Positions 24,046-33,127 of a stretch of DNA of 64,000 nucleotides are shown piece after piece. The notes below the pieces were generated by a model, which was not told the origin of the DNA, searched no databases, and saw nothing but the letters and a program-made list of their open reading frames with translations. The stretch covers positions 62,001-126,000 of the forward strand of contig JAUHXC010000025.1 of NCBI GenBank assembly GCA_030427205.1, given 5' to 3'. This stretch comes from a bacterium (GTDB lineage Bacteria > Myxococcota_A > Bradymonadia > UBA7976 > UBA1532). Position 1 is the stretch's first letter; every line of letters begins with the position of its first letter. A program made the translations under genes and the position numbers.

Positions 24046-25620
24046 TCAGGCGGGCACCGCCAGCCCGAGCGCGGCGGCGCACGGCGCGACGACCTCAGCC
24101 AGCGCAGCGCGATGCAGCGCCTTGCGGGCGTCGGGTCCGGGCAGGCCGTGGGCCGGCAGGTGCGGGCCGCGGCCGTAGTCGCCGTCGTCGACCCGCAGCA
24201 TCGCGCGGGCCAGGGCCTCTTCGGCCACCGCCGCCAGCGACGGGTCGAGGTCGAGCAGCCACTTCAGCGTGCGCCAGGCCAGCCGCGCGTGGCGGCTCTC
24301 GTCGTCGACCAGCGCGGCGCCGACCGCGGCGACCGCCGGATCGGTGGCGTCGGCGATGAAGCCGGCCTCCGCCGCGCCCAGCGTCTCGCCGACGCAGCCC
24401 TCGTCGACCAGCGCCGCGACGATGGCCGCCCGGTCGAGCCCGAGGTCGACGTCGTGCAGCGCGAGCGGCGCCGGACCCAGCGGGCGGCCGGCGTAGGCCG
24501 AGGCCAGCCCGTAGGCCAGCCGCGCGTGGCGTACCTCGTCGGCGGCGGCGGCCTGGGTCTCGGCCAGCAGGTCGGCCGGCGCGCCGAGGGCCAGCAGCTG
24601 CATCGTCGTGCGGGCGAAGCTGGCCACCGACGCGTGCTCGAGCCCGCCGATCTCGCTCCACCAGCCGGCGAGGGCCAGCCGCGCGCTGTCGCTCAGCCCG
24701 TCCAGGGCCGGTCGGGCCGGCGCGCGCCAGTCGCCGCGCTCGGTGATCGCGGCGGTGCGCGCCTCGCCGGCCACGGTCAGCGGGCGCCCGCACACCGGCA
24801 AGAACTGGCAGCTCCATTCGTTGCTGTAGCCGCAGGCCTCGCCCTGAGCCATGTCGCGGCAGGCGTCGTCGCTGCGGCACATGTCGTCGGCGGTGCGGCA
24901 GGCGGTGCGCACGTCGTAGTCGCAGCCGTCGAAGGTCGCGCTGATGCCACACTCGCCGCTCTCGCAGTCGTCGCCCGTCGAGCAGCCGGCGGGCACGCAG
25001 CGGGACGAGCCGTCGACCACGCCGGGGCAGATGCAGACCTCGTCGGGGCCGCAGTCGCTGTCGTTGGCGCAGCCGTAGCGGCACGCGCAGAACGCGATGC
25101 CCCCGCCGAGCGGCGGCTGCACGCAGCGCCCGTGAGGCCGGTCGGTGCAGTCGGCGTCTTCGGCGCAGCCGCCCTCGACCCCCTCGGCGTCGGCGGGGCA
25201 CGCGGGCAGATCGATGCGCGGCTCGCAGACCTCCGACGAGACCCGATCGAGCGCCCCGTCGGCGCAGCGCACCGCGCCGCTGGGCTCGCCGGTGGGCGTC
25301 ATGATGACCTCGGCCCCCTCGCAGGGCGCGGGCGGCGGCGCGCCGTCGGGCAGCTGCATGTCGGGGGCGGGCAGCACCATGTCGGCCGGCGCGGCGTCGA
25401 CGGTCGGGCCCTCGTCGGGCGCCGGCGCGACGTCGATGGCGCCGTCGAGCTGCTCGACGTCGGGCACCTCGGCGTCGGCCGGCTCGGGGTTCTCCACGCA
25501 GCCGCCGGCGCCGATGGCGGCCAGCAGCGAGAGGCGCAGGGCAGACAACGGGCGGCGCGTACGCCGGCCCGGGCGATTCGACTCATTGCGCCGTGCGCGG
25601 CGGTGACTCTTCATGGCCAT
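24046..25620 (-). CDS. Lipoprotein with Cys-rich repeats and ferritin-like domain
   Basis: About 524 residues. A long Arg-rich n-region and hydrophobic core end in GAGGC as lipobox. An Asp/Pro/Ala linker follows, then a Cys-rich region with repeated C-x-DDxDC units (about 120-270), for example CTDRPHGRC and CGPDEVC. The C-terminal half is a ferritin-like four-helix domain. WSEIGGLEHASVASFARTT provides Glu and His of one ligand pair, DEVRHARLAYGL the second, and DDESRHARLAWR a third, as in di-iron carboxylate proteins. This architecture is frequent in myxobacterial surface proteins; iron storage or oxidation is inferred. The start is uncertain (ATG 25620 or 25614); no ribosome binding site is clear. 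Confidence 0.78.
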   Translation of the reverse strand: MAMKSHRRARRNESNRPGRRTRRPLSALRLSLLAAIGAGGCVENPEPADAEVPDVEQLDGAIDVAPAPDEGPTVDAAPADMVLPAPDMQLPDGAPPPAPCEGAEVIMTPTGEPSGAVRCADGALDRVSSEVCEPRIDLPACPADAEGVEGGCAEDADCTDRPHGRCVQPPLGGGIAFCACRYGCANDSDCGPDEVCICPGVVDGSSRCVPAGCSTGDDCESGECGISATFDGCDYDVRTACRTADDMCRSDDACRDMAQGEACGYSNEWSCQFLPVCGRPLTVAGEARTAAITERGDWRAPARPALDGLSDSARLALAGWWSEIGGLEHASVASFARTTMQLLALGAPADLLAETQAAAADEVRHARLAYGLASAYAGRPLGPAPLALHDVDLGLDRAAIVAALVDEGCVGETLGAAEAGFIADATDPAVAAVGAALVDDESRHARLAWRTLKWLLDLDPSLAAVAEEALARAMLRVDDGDYGRGPHLPAHGLPGPDARKALHRAALAEVVAPCAAALGLAVPA

Positions 25621-25711
25621 CACGGTAGCCGCCGCCGCCGACTCGGCTCAAGCGGCACGCGCGGCGTGCTCGCCCTTGCCATGCTGCGCTCACCGGGTTA
25701 AGCCGATCGGG

Positions 25712-27250
25712 ATGGTCACGCCGATCCCCCGCGGGTTGATGGACGGGCTGACGGACATCGTCGGCGACCGCCTCAGCACCACCCCGCCCGACCGCACCGC
25801 GTACGCCCGCGACCTCTGGCCGCGCAGTCAGCTCGACCGGCTGGCGGGTGATCCGCCCGAGCGCCCGCTGGCGGTGGTCTGGCCCACCTCGGTCGAAGAG
25901 GTGGCCGCGCTGGTGACGCTCTGCGCCCGCGAGCGGGTGCCGATCGTGCCCTTCGGCGCGGGCAGCGGCGTCTGCGGCGGGGCCCGGGCGGTGCCCGGCG
26001 GACTGGTCATCGACCTCAAGCGGCTCAAGCGCATCCGCCGCATCGACCGGGCGGCGATGGTCGTCGAGGTCGAGGCGGGCTTCATGGGCGAGCGCTTCGA
26101 GCGCACGCTCGAGCGCCACGGGCTGACGCTGGGGCATTTCCCGTCGAGCATCCTCTGCTCGACCGTCGGCGGCTGGGTCGCCGCCCGCTCGGCCGGGCAG
26201 TGTTCGAGCCGCTACGGCAAGATCGAAGACATGGTCGTCGACCTCGAGGTGGTCACCGGCGACGGCCGCATCCGCCGCACGTCCCAGGCCGGCGGCGGGC
26301 TCGACTGGAATCAGCTGTTCATCGGCAGCGAGGGCACGTTGGGGCTGATCACCGCCGTGACGCTGCGGGTGCATCGGCAGCCCGAGGCGCGGGCGTTTCG
26401 CGGCTGGCGCATGCCGACGATGGCCGCCGGCCTCGACGTGATGCGCCAGACGATGCAGGCCGGGCTGCGGCCGGCGGTCATGCGCATGTACGACCCGGTC
26501 GATACCCTTCTGGTGGGCAGCAAGGACGACGGCAAGTCCGGCGGCGGCCAGCTGGGCAAGCTCAAGGCCATCCTCGCCGGCACCGGCCAGCTCGACGACC
26601 TCAAGCAGGCGGCCACCCGGCGAGCGCTCGCGGCGCCGCGGCTGCTCAACTTCGCCATCCGCCAGCTGCCCGAGACCTCGCTGCTGGTGACCGTCAGCGA
26701 GGGTTCACCCGGCGAGGCGCGCCAGACCGACGAGGCCATCGCCGAGTACGCCCTCGCCGCCGGCGCGCTCGACCTCGGCGAGCGGCCGGGCCGGGCGTGG
26801 ATGGCCCACCGCTACGACGTCAGCTACAAGCAGTCGAAGCTCTATCGCTCGGGCTGCTTCGTCGACACCTTCGAGGTCGCCACCACCTGGGCCGGCATCG
26901 AGCCGCTGTACGACGCCGTGCGCCGGGCGGTCGCCGCCGAGGTGCTGGTGATGGCCCACTTCAGCCACGTCTACCCCGGCGGCTGCTCGATCTACTTCAC
27001 CTTCGCCGGCACCGCCCGCGACCCGGGGCGCATGCGCCAGCGCTACCTGCGCACGTGGCGCGAGGCCCTCGACGCCACCGTCGCCCGCGGCGGCGCCATC
27101 GCCCACCACCACGGGGCGGGTCTCTCGCGGCGCAGCCACATGGTCGCGACCCACGGCGAGGCCCGGCGCTACTTCGCGGCGCTCAAGGCGGCGTGTGATC
27201 CGGCGGGCATCCTCAACCCGGGCAAGCTCTTCGCCGAGGAGGCATTGTGA
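25712..27250 (+). CDS. FAD-linked oxidase, GlcD / alkyl-DHAP synthase-like
   Basis: A 512-residue flavoprotein with an FAD_binding_4 domain (about 45-225: VPIVPFGAGSGVCGG, STVGGWVAARSAGQ, YGKIEDMV) and a FAD-oxidase C-terminal domain (GSEGTLGLIT, HFSHVYPGG, IAHHHGAGLSR). STVGGWVA-R-SAGQ...YGKIED and the HHHG motif are closest to alkyldihydroxyacetonephosphate synthases, which make ether lipids, and also resemble glycolate and D-lactate dehydrogenase GlcD. The His in HHHGAG is the AGPS-type active-site region. The start is uncertain because no ribosome binding site is clear; ATG 25712 or ATG 25739. It overlaps the next gene by four bases. The lipid kinase downstream favours a lipid role, and the Fe-S subunit favours an electron-transfer dehydrogenase. 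Confidence 0.85.
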   Translation: MVTPIPRGLMDGLTDIVGDRLSTTPPDRTAYARDLWPRSQLDRLAGDPPERPLAVVWPTSVEEVAALVTLCARERVPIVPFGAGSGVCGGARAVPGGLVIDLKRLKRIRRIDRAAMVVEVEAGFMGERFERTLERHGLTLGHFPSSILCSTVGGWVAARSAGQCSSRYGKIEDMVVDLEVVTGDGRIRRTSQAGGGLDWNQLFIGSEGTLGLITAVTLRVHRQPEARAFRGWRMPTMAAGLDVMRQTMQAGLRPAVMRMYDPVDTLLVGSKDDGKSGGGQLGKLKAILAGTGQLDDLKQAATRRALAAPRLLNFAIRQLPETSLLVTVSEGSPGEARQTDEAIAEYALAAGALDLGERPGRAWMAHRYDVSYKQSKLYRSGCFVDTFEVATTWAGIEPLYDAVRRAVAAEVLVMAHFSHVYPGGCSIYFTFAGTARDPGRMRQRYLRTWREALDATVARGGAIAHHHGAGLSRRSHMVATHGEARRYFAALKAACDPAGILNPGKLFAEEAL

Positions 27251-28317
27251 GCTGGCGCAGCGCGCGGCACCCGCGGCTCGGCGCGGCGCAGACCAACGGC
27301 GCCCGCTGGTGGGTGCGGGCGGCGACCCCCGAGGCGCTGCCCGGCATCCTGGCGGCCCTGGGCGATGCGCCGTGGCGGGCGACGTTCGGCGCGCCGCCCG
27401 CAGACGCCAACGCCAACGCCAACGCCGGCGCCGACGGGCTGTGCCTCATCGACCTCGGCGGGCTCGACGCCGTGCGCTCGGTCGAGCCCGACAACGGCGT
27501 GGCCCACGTCGAGGCCGGCTGCACCTGGAGCGGGCTCGAGCGCACGCTGGCCGGGCGCGGCCTGACCGTCGGCCCCATCCCCCGCTGGCTGGCGGGCCGC
27601 ACCGTCGGCGAGACGCTGAGCGACGGCTGGACGGCGCGCCCGTCGCCGCGCTACGGCCGGCTGCGAGACGGCGTACTCGCCTTGCGCACCGCGCTGCCCA
27701 CGGGCCTCACCGGCTGCGCCGTGGCGCCGCGCCGCGCGACCGGCCCCGATCTGGGCCGACTGCCCACGGGCGCCGGGCACCGGGCCGGCTTGATCGCCGA
27801 CGCCCACATCCGGGTCTGGCCGCAGAATACCGAGCGCGCGTGGCGCCGGCTGAAGCTGCGCGGGTGGAACGAGGCCCGCGCCGCGGCGATGGCCATCTTC
27901 AGCGAAGGCCTGCGCCCGGCGTGGTGGTGCCTGCGCCGTGATCGCCGCCAGGTGGCGCTCGAGCTGGAGATGCACGGCCCGCGCCTGAACGGGCAGCTCG
28001 AGCGGCTCGACGCGGTCGTCGACGGGCTGGACCTCACGGTACACCGCGACGACGCCGCCGCGGCCCTGGCCGCCGAGCGCTTCTGGCAGCCCGGCGGCGA
28101 GACCGAGCCACTGACGATGAGCCCGATCGCCGCGGTCGACGGCGCCGACCTCGCCGCGGGCGTCAAAGGCATCGCCAAGGCCGAGGTCTGGGACCTGCGC
28201 CCCGAGGGGGCCACGATCTACGTGCCGCGCGCGGCCGACCCGCCGCCGGTCGACGACGACTGGGCGGCGCTGTCGGCGCGCGTCTTCGCCGCCCTGGCCG
28301 ACGGGAGCCGTCGATGA
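27247..28317 (+). CDS. GlcE-like FAD-binding subunit (divergent)
   Basis: A 356-residue protein from a GTG start overlapping the upstream oxidase stop. The first 200 residues resemble the FAD_binding_4 fold of GlcE: LIDLGGLDAVRSVEPDNG, AHVEAGCTWSGLERTLAGRG and TVGPIPRWLAGRTVGETLS. The usual PPGxGSS flavin phosphate loop is replaced by a segment containing a DANANANANAG microsatellite, so FAD binding may be weak. It lies between GlcD-like and GlcF-like genes, which supports a three-subunit complex. Confidence 0.75.
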   Translation: MSWRSARHPRLGAAQTNGARWWVRAATPEALPGILAALGDAPWRATFGAPPADANANANAGADGLCLIDLGGLDAVRSVEPDNGVAHVEAGCTWSGLERTLAGRGLTVGPIPRWLAGRTVGETLSDGWTARPSPRYGRLRDGVLALRTALPTGLTGCAVAPRRATGPDLGRLPTGAGHRAGLIADAHIRVWPQNTERAWRRLKLRGWNEARAAAMAIFSEGLRPAWWCLRRDRRQVALELEMHGPRLNGQLERLDAVVDGLDLTVHRDDAAAALAAERFWQPGGETEPLTMSPIAAVDGADLAAGVKGIAKAEVWDLRPEGATIYVPRAADPPPVDDDWAALSARVFAALADGSRR

Positions 28318-29396
28318 GCCTGCCGATGTCCGACGGCCTGCGGGCCATCGTCGAGACCTGCGTCTTCTGCCCCAAGCTCTGCCGCTGGGCCTGCCCCGTC
28401 GCCGAGGCCGAAGGCCGGGAGACCGTGACCCCGTGGGGGTTGATGACGCTGCTCGACGACGTCGGCCGCGGGGCGCCGCTCGACGCCCACGCCGCGCAGA
28501 TCTGGTCGCACTGCACGCTCTGCGGGCGCTGCCAGCAGGTCTGCAAGCATGACAACGACGTGCCGCGGGCCATCCTCGACGCGCGCACCGCGGCGGTCGA
28601 GGCGGGGGTCTCGCCGCCGGCCTGGCGGGTCTGGTCCGCCGAGGCGCCGCCGCCGTCGAAGGCGCTCGCGGCGCTGCCCGAGGGCGGGCCGACGGTGATC
28701 CTGGCCGGGCGCGCCGACGATCGGCGCATCGCGGCGTCGCTGGCGGTGCTGGCCGCCGCCGGCTGGCGTGATCCGGCGCGCCCGCACCGCGGCGTGCGCG
28801 ACAGCGGCCACCGCGCGCTGTCGGTCGGCCGCCCGGTCGCCTTCGCCGCCGCGGTCGAGGCGGTCGCCGACGCCGTGCGCGGCGCCGAGACGATCATCTG
28901 CCTCGACGCCGAAGACGCCGAGACCCTGCGCTTCGAATACGCCGAGCGGGCGGTCTTCGCGACGCCGGCCCCCCGGATCCTGCACCTCGTCGAGGCGGTC
29001 GACGGCCGCCTCGAAGACCGCCTCGACGACCTGAAGCCGGCCATCGAAGGCGACGTGCTCTACCTCGACGCCTGCCGCCTCGGCCGCGGGCTGGGCGTCG
29101 TCGAGCCGCCGCGGGCGCTGCTCGCCCGCGCGGTCGGCGGCGCGGTGCGCGAGGCGTTGACCGACGGGCAGGACGGCGGCTGCTGCGGGGCGGGGGCCGG
29201 GCTCGGCGTCAGCGACCCCGCCGCGGCGCGCGCGGTCGCCGTCGACGCGGTCGCGGTCGAGCCCGATGGCGACGTGCCGGTGGTCATCGCCGGGGCGTGC
29301 AGCGCGCACCTGCGGGCCGCCCTCGCGCCGCGCCCGGTCTACGCCTGGGCCGAGATCATCGCCGCCGCCCTCGGGGCGCCGGCCGGAGGAGCGTGA
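28314..29396 (+). CDS. GlcF-like iron-sulfur protein
   Basis: A 360-residue protein with two [4Fe-4S] binding patterns, CVFCPKLCRWACP (Cys-x2-Cys-x3-Cys-x3-Cys-Pro) and CTLCGRCQQVCKH (Cys-x2-Cys-x2-Cys-x3-Cys). A CCG-type motif, DGGCCGAGAG, occurs near residue 285. It is the electron-carrying subunit expected beside GlcD/GlcE-type oxidases, passing electrons from the flavin to a quinone or other acceptor. Only one CCG domain is visible, where typical GlcF has two. It starts ATGA-overlapped with the previous gene and ends overlapping the lipid kinase start. Confidence 0.85.
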   Translation: MSLPMSDGLRAIVETCVFCPKLCRWACPVAEAEGRETVTPWGLMTLLDDVGRGAPLDAHAAQIWSHCTLCGRCQQVCKHDNDVPRAILDARTAAVEAGVSPPAWRVWSAEAPPPSKALAALPEGGPTVILAGRADDRRIAASLAVLAAAGWRDPARPHRGVRDSGHRALSVGRPVAFAAAVEAVADAVRGAETIICLDAEDAETLRFEYAERAVFATPAPRILHLVEAVDGRLEDRLDDLKPAIEGDVLYLDACRLGRGLGVVEPPRALLARAVGGAVREALTDGQDGGCCGAGAGLGVSDPAAARAVAVDAVAVEPDGDVPVVIAGACSAHLRAALAPRPVYAWAEIIAAALGAPAGGA

Positions 29397-30376
29397 TGAG
29401 CGAGTCGACATTCGTGGTGGTCAACCCGGCGAGCGCCAACGGCAAGACCGGCAAGCGCTGGATCGAGATGGCCGCCCGGCTGCGGGCCCGCATCGGCGAC
29501 TTCGAATCGGCGATGACCGAGGCCCCGCGGCAGGCGACCGCCCTGGTGCGCGACGCCTTGTGCAACGGCGCGACGCACATCGTCAGCGTCGGCGGCGACG
29601 GCACCCAGAACGAGGCGGTCAACGGCTTCTTCGACGGCGGGCGGGCCATCAACGGCGAGGCCATGCTCTCGGTCATCCCCACCGGCACCGGCGGCGACCT
29701 GCGGCGCACGCTCGACCTGCCGCAAGACGCCGTCGAAGCCATCGACCACGTCGGCGAGCGCCCGGTCACCGTCGACGTCGGGGTGCTCACCTGCGACGAC
29801 GGCCGCGGCAACCCGGTGACGAACCACTTCGTCAACATCAGCAGCTTCGGGGTCTCGGGGCGGGTGGTCGACGCGGTCAACCACACCACCAAGGCCTTCG
29901 GCGGCAAGGTCAGCTTCATGCTCGGCGCCGCCCGGGCCACCGCGAAGTGGAGCAACCAACGGGTGCGCATCGTGCTCGACCCCGACACCCCCGACGCGCA
30001 GGTGCTCGAGCGGCGGGTCTACCTCACCGCCATCGGCAACGCGCGCTACTTCGGCGGCGGCATGAAGATCGCGCCCGACGCGATCATGGACGACGGCCTC
30101 TTCGACGTCGTGATCATGGGCGATCTCTCCAAAGCCACCGTGCTGCTCAAGTCGGGCACGATCTACAAAGGCACCCACCTCGAGCTCGACAAGGTCGAAC
30201 ATCACCTCGCCCGGGCGGTGCGCGCCGAGGCCATCGAGGGCGACCCGCCGGTGCTCATCGACATGGACGGCGAGCAGCCCGGCTGCCTGCCCGCCACCTG
30301 GAGCCTCGTGCCCGGCGCGCTGCGGATCTGCGTCGGCCCCGGCTTCAAGGCCGCCCGCGGCGCCGGGGCCCGATGA
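29396..30376 (+). CDS. Diacylglycerol kinase-family lipid kinase (YegS/DagK-like)
   Basis: A 326-residue cytosolic kinase that phosphorylates a lipid such as diacylglycerol, sphingosine or a related alcohol. Motifs: VVVNPASANGKTGKRW at the N-terminus, the nucleotide-binding VSVGGDGTQNEAVNGF, IPTGTGGDLRRTL, VGVLTC, and the C-terminal GGGMKIAPDAIMDDGLFDVVI segment. ATG 29396 has GGAGGA and overlaps the upstream stop by one base. Position between an alkyl-DHAP-synthase-like operon and lnt supports a membrane-lipid role. Confidence 0.92.
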   Translation: MSESTFVVVNPASANGKTGKRWIEMAARLRARIGDFESAMTEAPRQATALVRDALCNGATHIVSVGGDGTQNEAVNGFFDGGRAINGEAMLSVIPTGTGGDLRRTLDLPQDAVEAIDHVGERPVTVDVGVLTCDDGRGNPVTNHFVNISSFGVSGRVVDAVNHTTKAFGGKVSFMLGAARATAKWSNQRVRIVLDPDTPDAQVLERRVYLTAIGNARYFGGGMKIAPDAIMDDGLFDVVIMGDLSKATVLLKSGTIYKGTHLELDKVEHHLARAVRAEAIEGDPPVLIDMDGEQPGCLPATWSLVPGALRICVGPGFKAARGAGAR

Positions 30377-32046
30377 GCGCCGCCGCCGCCATCGACGGCG
30401 CGCCCGCGGGCAAGCCGGGCACCTTCGGACGCGACCTGGGGCTGGCCACCCTCGCCGGCGTGCTCTGCTTCGCCGCCTTCCCCACCGCGCTGGCCCCCGA
30501 GCACACCTTCTGGCCGCTGATCTGGATCAGCCACATCCCGCTCTTGTGGGTGCTCAAAGACAAAGCCCCCAAGCAGGCGTTCCGCTGGGGCCTCTACTGC
30601 GGCACGGTCATCAACGCGGGCGGCTACTACTGGATAGCCACCATGCTCGAGACCTTCGGCGGCCTGCCGCTGTGGCTGGGGCTGGTCGGGCTCTTGCTGC
30701 ACAGCCTGTGGCTCGGCTTCATCTGGGCCATCTGGGCCTGGGGGGTCAACCGCATCGGCAATACCACCCGGCTGCCCATCGAGTGGTCGGTGCCCATCGT
30801 CATGGTCGCCGCCGAGTTCGCCGTGCCGCGCATCTTCCCGGCCTATATGGGCAACAGCCAGTACCTCTTCCCGGCGATGATGCAGATCTGCGACCTGTTC
30901 GGCATCACCGCGGTCACCTTCCTCATCTACCGGGTCAACGCGGTCGGCTTCCTCTGGGTGCGCGCGCTCATCGAAGGCCGCCCGCGCCCGGTGCGGGCCA
31001 CCGCGGTCACCGTCGCGCTGCTCGCCGGCACGCTGATCTACGGCGTCGTGCAGATGGGGCGCATCGACGCCCGCATGGACGCCGCGCCCAAGCTGAAGAT
31101 CGGCATGGTCGAAGGCGACGTGGGCATCTTCCAGACCGCCACCAAGGACGCGCGCCGCAACCACCTGCTCATCCAGCAGAACCTGTCGGCCGAGCTCGAG
31201 GCGCAGGGGGCCGAGCTGATCGTCTGGCCCGAGAGCGCCTATCGCTACGGGCACCTGCCGCGGGACGCGAAGCAGTTCCCGCCGTCGAAGGCCCCGCTCG
31301 TCGCCGACTGGCGGGCCGATCGGCGCACCGCGCCCGCCGACAAGGCCGCGCCGCAGCGCGGGTTCACCACGCCCCTGCTCTTCGGCTCGACGAGCATCGA
31401 GCGCAACGAGACGCCCCGCTGGGAGGGCGACGGCCCGTGGGTGCCCTATAACACCGCGTGGCTGCTCGACCGCGACGGCACGATCGTGGGCACCTACGAC
31501 AAGGTCTTCCTGCTCGTCTTCGGCGAATACATCCCGTTCGCGAAGTACTTCCCGCAGATCTACGACATGATCCCCGCCGCCGGGAACCTCGAGGCGGGCA
31601 CCCGGCTGGAGGTCATCGAGACCGACATCTTCCCCCAGGTCGAGAAGCTGCGGCTGGGCGTGCTCATCTGCTACGAGGGCCTGCTGCCGGGCTTCACCCG
31701 CCCGCTGGTCAGCGAGGGCCGACCCCATGTGCTGGTCAACATCACCAACGACGACTGGTTCGGCAAGACCGCCGAGCGCTACCTGCACCTCGCGCTGACC
31801 GTGCCCCGGGCCATCGAGCATCGGCTGGCCTTCGTGCGCAGCACGCTCACCGGGGTCAGCGTCTTCGTCGACGCCAACGGCCGCCAGATCGAGATGACCC
31901 GCCCCGACGACCCCGAGGCCATCATGTGGGACACCCCGCTGATGCAGTCGGCGACGGTCTACCAGATCATCGGCGACGCCTTCCCCTGGGGCTGCCTGCT
32001 GCTGACACTCGGCTTCTACGGGTTCGGCCGCTGGCGCCGGCGGTGA
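30373..32046 (+). CDS. lnt: Apolipoprotein N-acyltransferase
   Basis: Transfers an acyl chain from phospholipid to the N-terminal Cys of lipoproteins in the inner membrane. The 557-residue protein has about seven membrane helices (30-240) and a periplasmic nitrilase-type domain with the expected triad regions: Glu in VWPESAYRYG, Lys in TYDKVFLLVFGEYIPF, and Cys in LICYEGLLPG. A final helix is at the C-terminus. It starts ATGA-overlapped with the lipid kinase. The many lipoproteins in this window are expected substrates. Confidence 0.95.
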   Translation: MSAAAAIDGAPAGKPGTFGRDLGLATLAGVLCFAAFPTALAPEHTFWPLIWISHIPLLWVLKDKAPKQAFRWGLYCGTVINAGGYYWIATMLETFGGLPLWLGLVGLLLHSLWLGFIWAIWAWGVNRIGNTTRLPIEWSVPIVMVAAEFAVPRIFPAYMGNSQYLFPAMMQICDLFGITAVTFLIYRVNAVGFLWVRALIEGRPRPVRATAVTVALLAGTLIYGVVQMGRIDARMDAAPKLKIGMVEGDVGIFQTATKDARRNHLLIQQNLSAELEAQGAELIVWPESAYRYGHLPRDAKQFPPSKAPLVADWRADRRTAPADKAAPQRGFTTPLLFGSTSIERNETPRWEGDGPWVPYNTAWLLDRDGTIVGTYDKVFLLVFGEYIPFAKYFPQIYDMIPAAGNLEAGTRLEVIETDIFPQVEKLRLGVLICYEGLLPGFTRPLVSEGRPHVLVNITNDDWFGKTAERYLHLALTVPRAIEHRLAFVRSTLTGVSVFVDANGRQIEMTRPDDPEAIMWDTPLMQSATVYQIIGDAFPWGCLLLTLGFYGFGRWRRR

Positions 32047-32138
32047 GCGGCGAATCGAAGCGCCCCGCGCTCGGGTCCGCAACGAACGTCACGTGCCGCA
32101 TTGCCCATCGGCGCGGGGGTCTGGTACACCACAAGACC

Positions 32139-32885
32139 ATGCGTGCGTTGCCCATCGCCATTGCCGGCCTGCTGCCGTTCTCCGCCGTCGCCCAGCCGGC
32201 GGCCGACGCGTCGCCGGCGGCCGACGCGCCCGCCAGCGACACCCCCTCCAGCACGCCCCCTGCCGGCGGCCTGCCGACCACCCCCCAGAGCATGGGCACC
32301 CTGGTCGTCGACGCGGAAGACGGGGTCGAGGTGCGGGTCGACGACGCGGTGATCGGCCAGACGCCGCTGCCCGGGCCGTGGACGCTCGCCCCCGGCACCC
32401 ACACCGTCGAGCTGCGCCCGGCGAGCGGCGCGCCCACCGTGCGCCAGATCACCGTCGCCGCCGGCCAGCGGGTGGCCATCGACCTCGGCGGCAAGACGCC
32501 CGCCGAGGCGCCGCCGCCCGAGGAGGTGCCCGCCGAAGCGCTCGCGACCCCGCCGCCGCCCGCCGGCCCCGGGTTCTCGCTGGCCACCGGCGGCTACATC
32601 GCCGCCGGGCTCGGCCTGGCCGTGGCCGGCGCGGGCGTCGCGCTCGGGCTGCAGGCCGACAGCCTCGCCGCCGAGGCCCGCGACCTCGACCGGGCGACCC
32701 ACGACCGCGCCGAACAGCAGGATCTCGTCGATCAGGCCGACGGCGCCGCCTTCTGGGCCAACGTCTCCTACGGCGCCGGCGGGGTGCTGCTCTTGAGCGG
32801 CGCGGCGATGATCCTGCTGGCCAGCGACGGCCCGCTCGGCATCGCGCCGACGCCGGGCGGCGCGGTGGTGGAGGGCCGGTTTTGA
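32139..32885 (+). CDS. PEGA-domain exported protein with transmembrane helices
   Basis: A 248-residue protein with a signal peptide ending near AVAQ, an Ala/Asp/Pro-rich linker, and a PEGA domain (about 50-110: GTLVVDAEDGVEVRVDDAVI, GQTPLPGPWTLAPGTHTVEL). A Pro-rich linker and two hydrophobic helices (about 150-170 and 210-230) follow. PEGA domains are small beta-sandwiches common in surface and signalling proteins of these bacteria. No ribosome binding site is visible; a TACACC box at 32125 may give a leaderless start. It overlaps the small lipoprotein by four bases. Confidence 0.78.
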   Translation: MRALPIAIAGLLPFSAVAQPAADASPAADAPASDTPSSTPPAGGLPTTPQSMGTLVVDAEDGVEVRVDDAVIGQTPLPGPWTLAPGTHTVELRPASGAPTVRQITVAAGQRVAIDLGGKTPAEAPPPEEVPAEALATPPPPAGPGFSLATGGYIAAGLGLAVAGAGVALGLQADSLAAEARDLDRATHDRAEQQDLVDQADGAAFWANVSYGAGGVLLLSGAAMILLASDGPLGIAPTPGGAVVEGRF

Positions 32886-33127
32886 GAGGCTCGCCCCCCC
32901 GCCGCACGCTGCTCGCCGCCGCGCTCGCCGGCGCCGCGCTGCTGCTCGGGGCCGCCGCGTGCGACCCCGACCTGCCGGGGCGGGCGTGCAGCAGCGACGA
33001 CGACTGCTTTCGTGACGAGATCTGCCAGGGCACCAGCTGCGTGTCCGGCGAGCGAGGCCCGGGGCAGGCCGACCAGGATGGCGACGCCGCGCTCGAGGAC
33101 GACGCGGGCGTCGACGCGGAGACGTGA
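32882..33127 (+). CDS. Small Cys-rich lipoprotein
   Basis: An 81-residue lipoprotein from a TTG start that overlaps the PEGA gene stop; GGAGGG lies upstream at good spacing. The signal peptide ends in GAAAC. The mature part has four Cys in CSSDDDCFRDEICQGTSC, a Dickkopf-like mini-motif seen repeatedly in this window, and a short acidic tail. It overlaps the next gene, the split kinase, by four bases, so all three are co-translated. Confidence 0.75.
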   Translation: MRGSPPRRTLLAAALAGAALLLGAAACDPDLPGRACSSDDDCFRDEICQGTSCVSGERGPGQADQDGDAALEDDAGVDAET

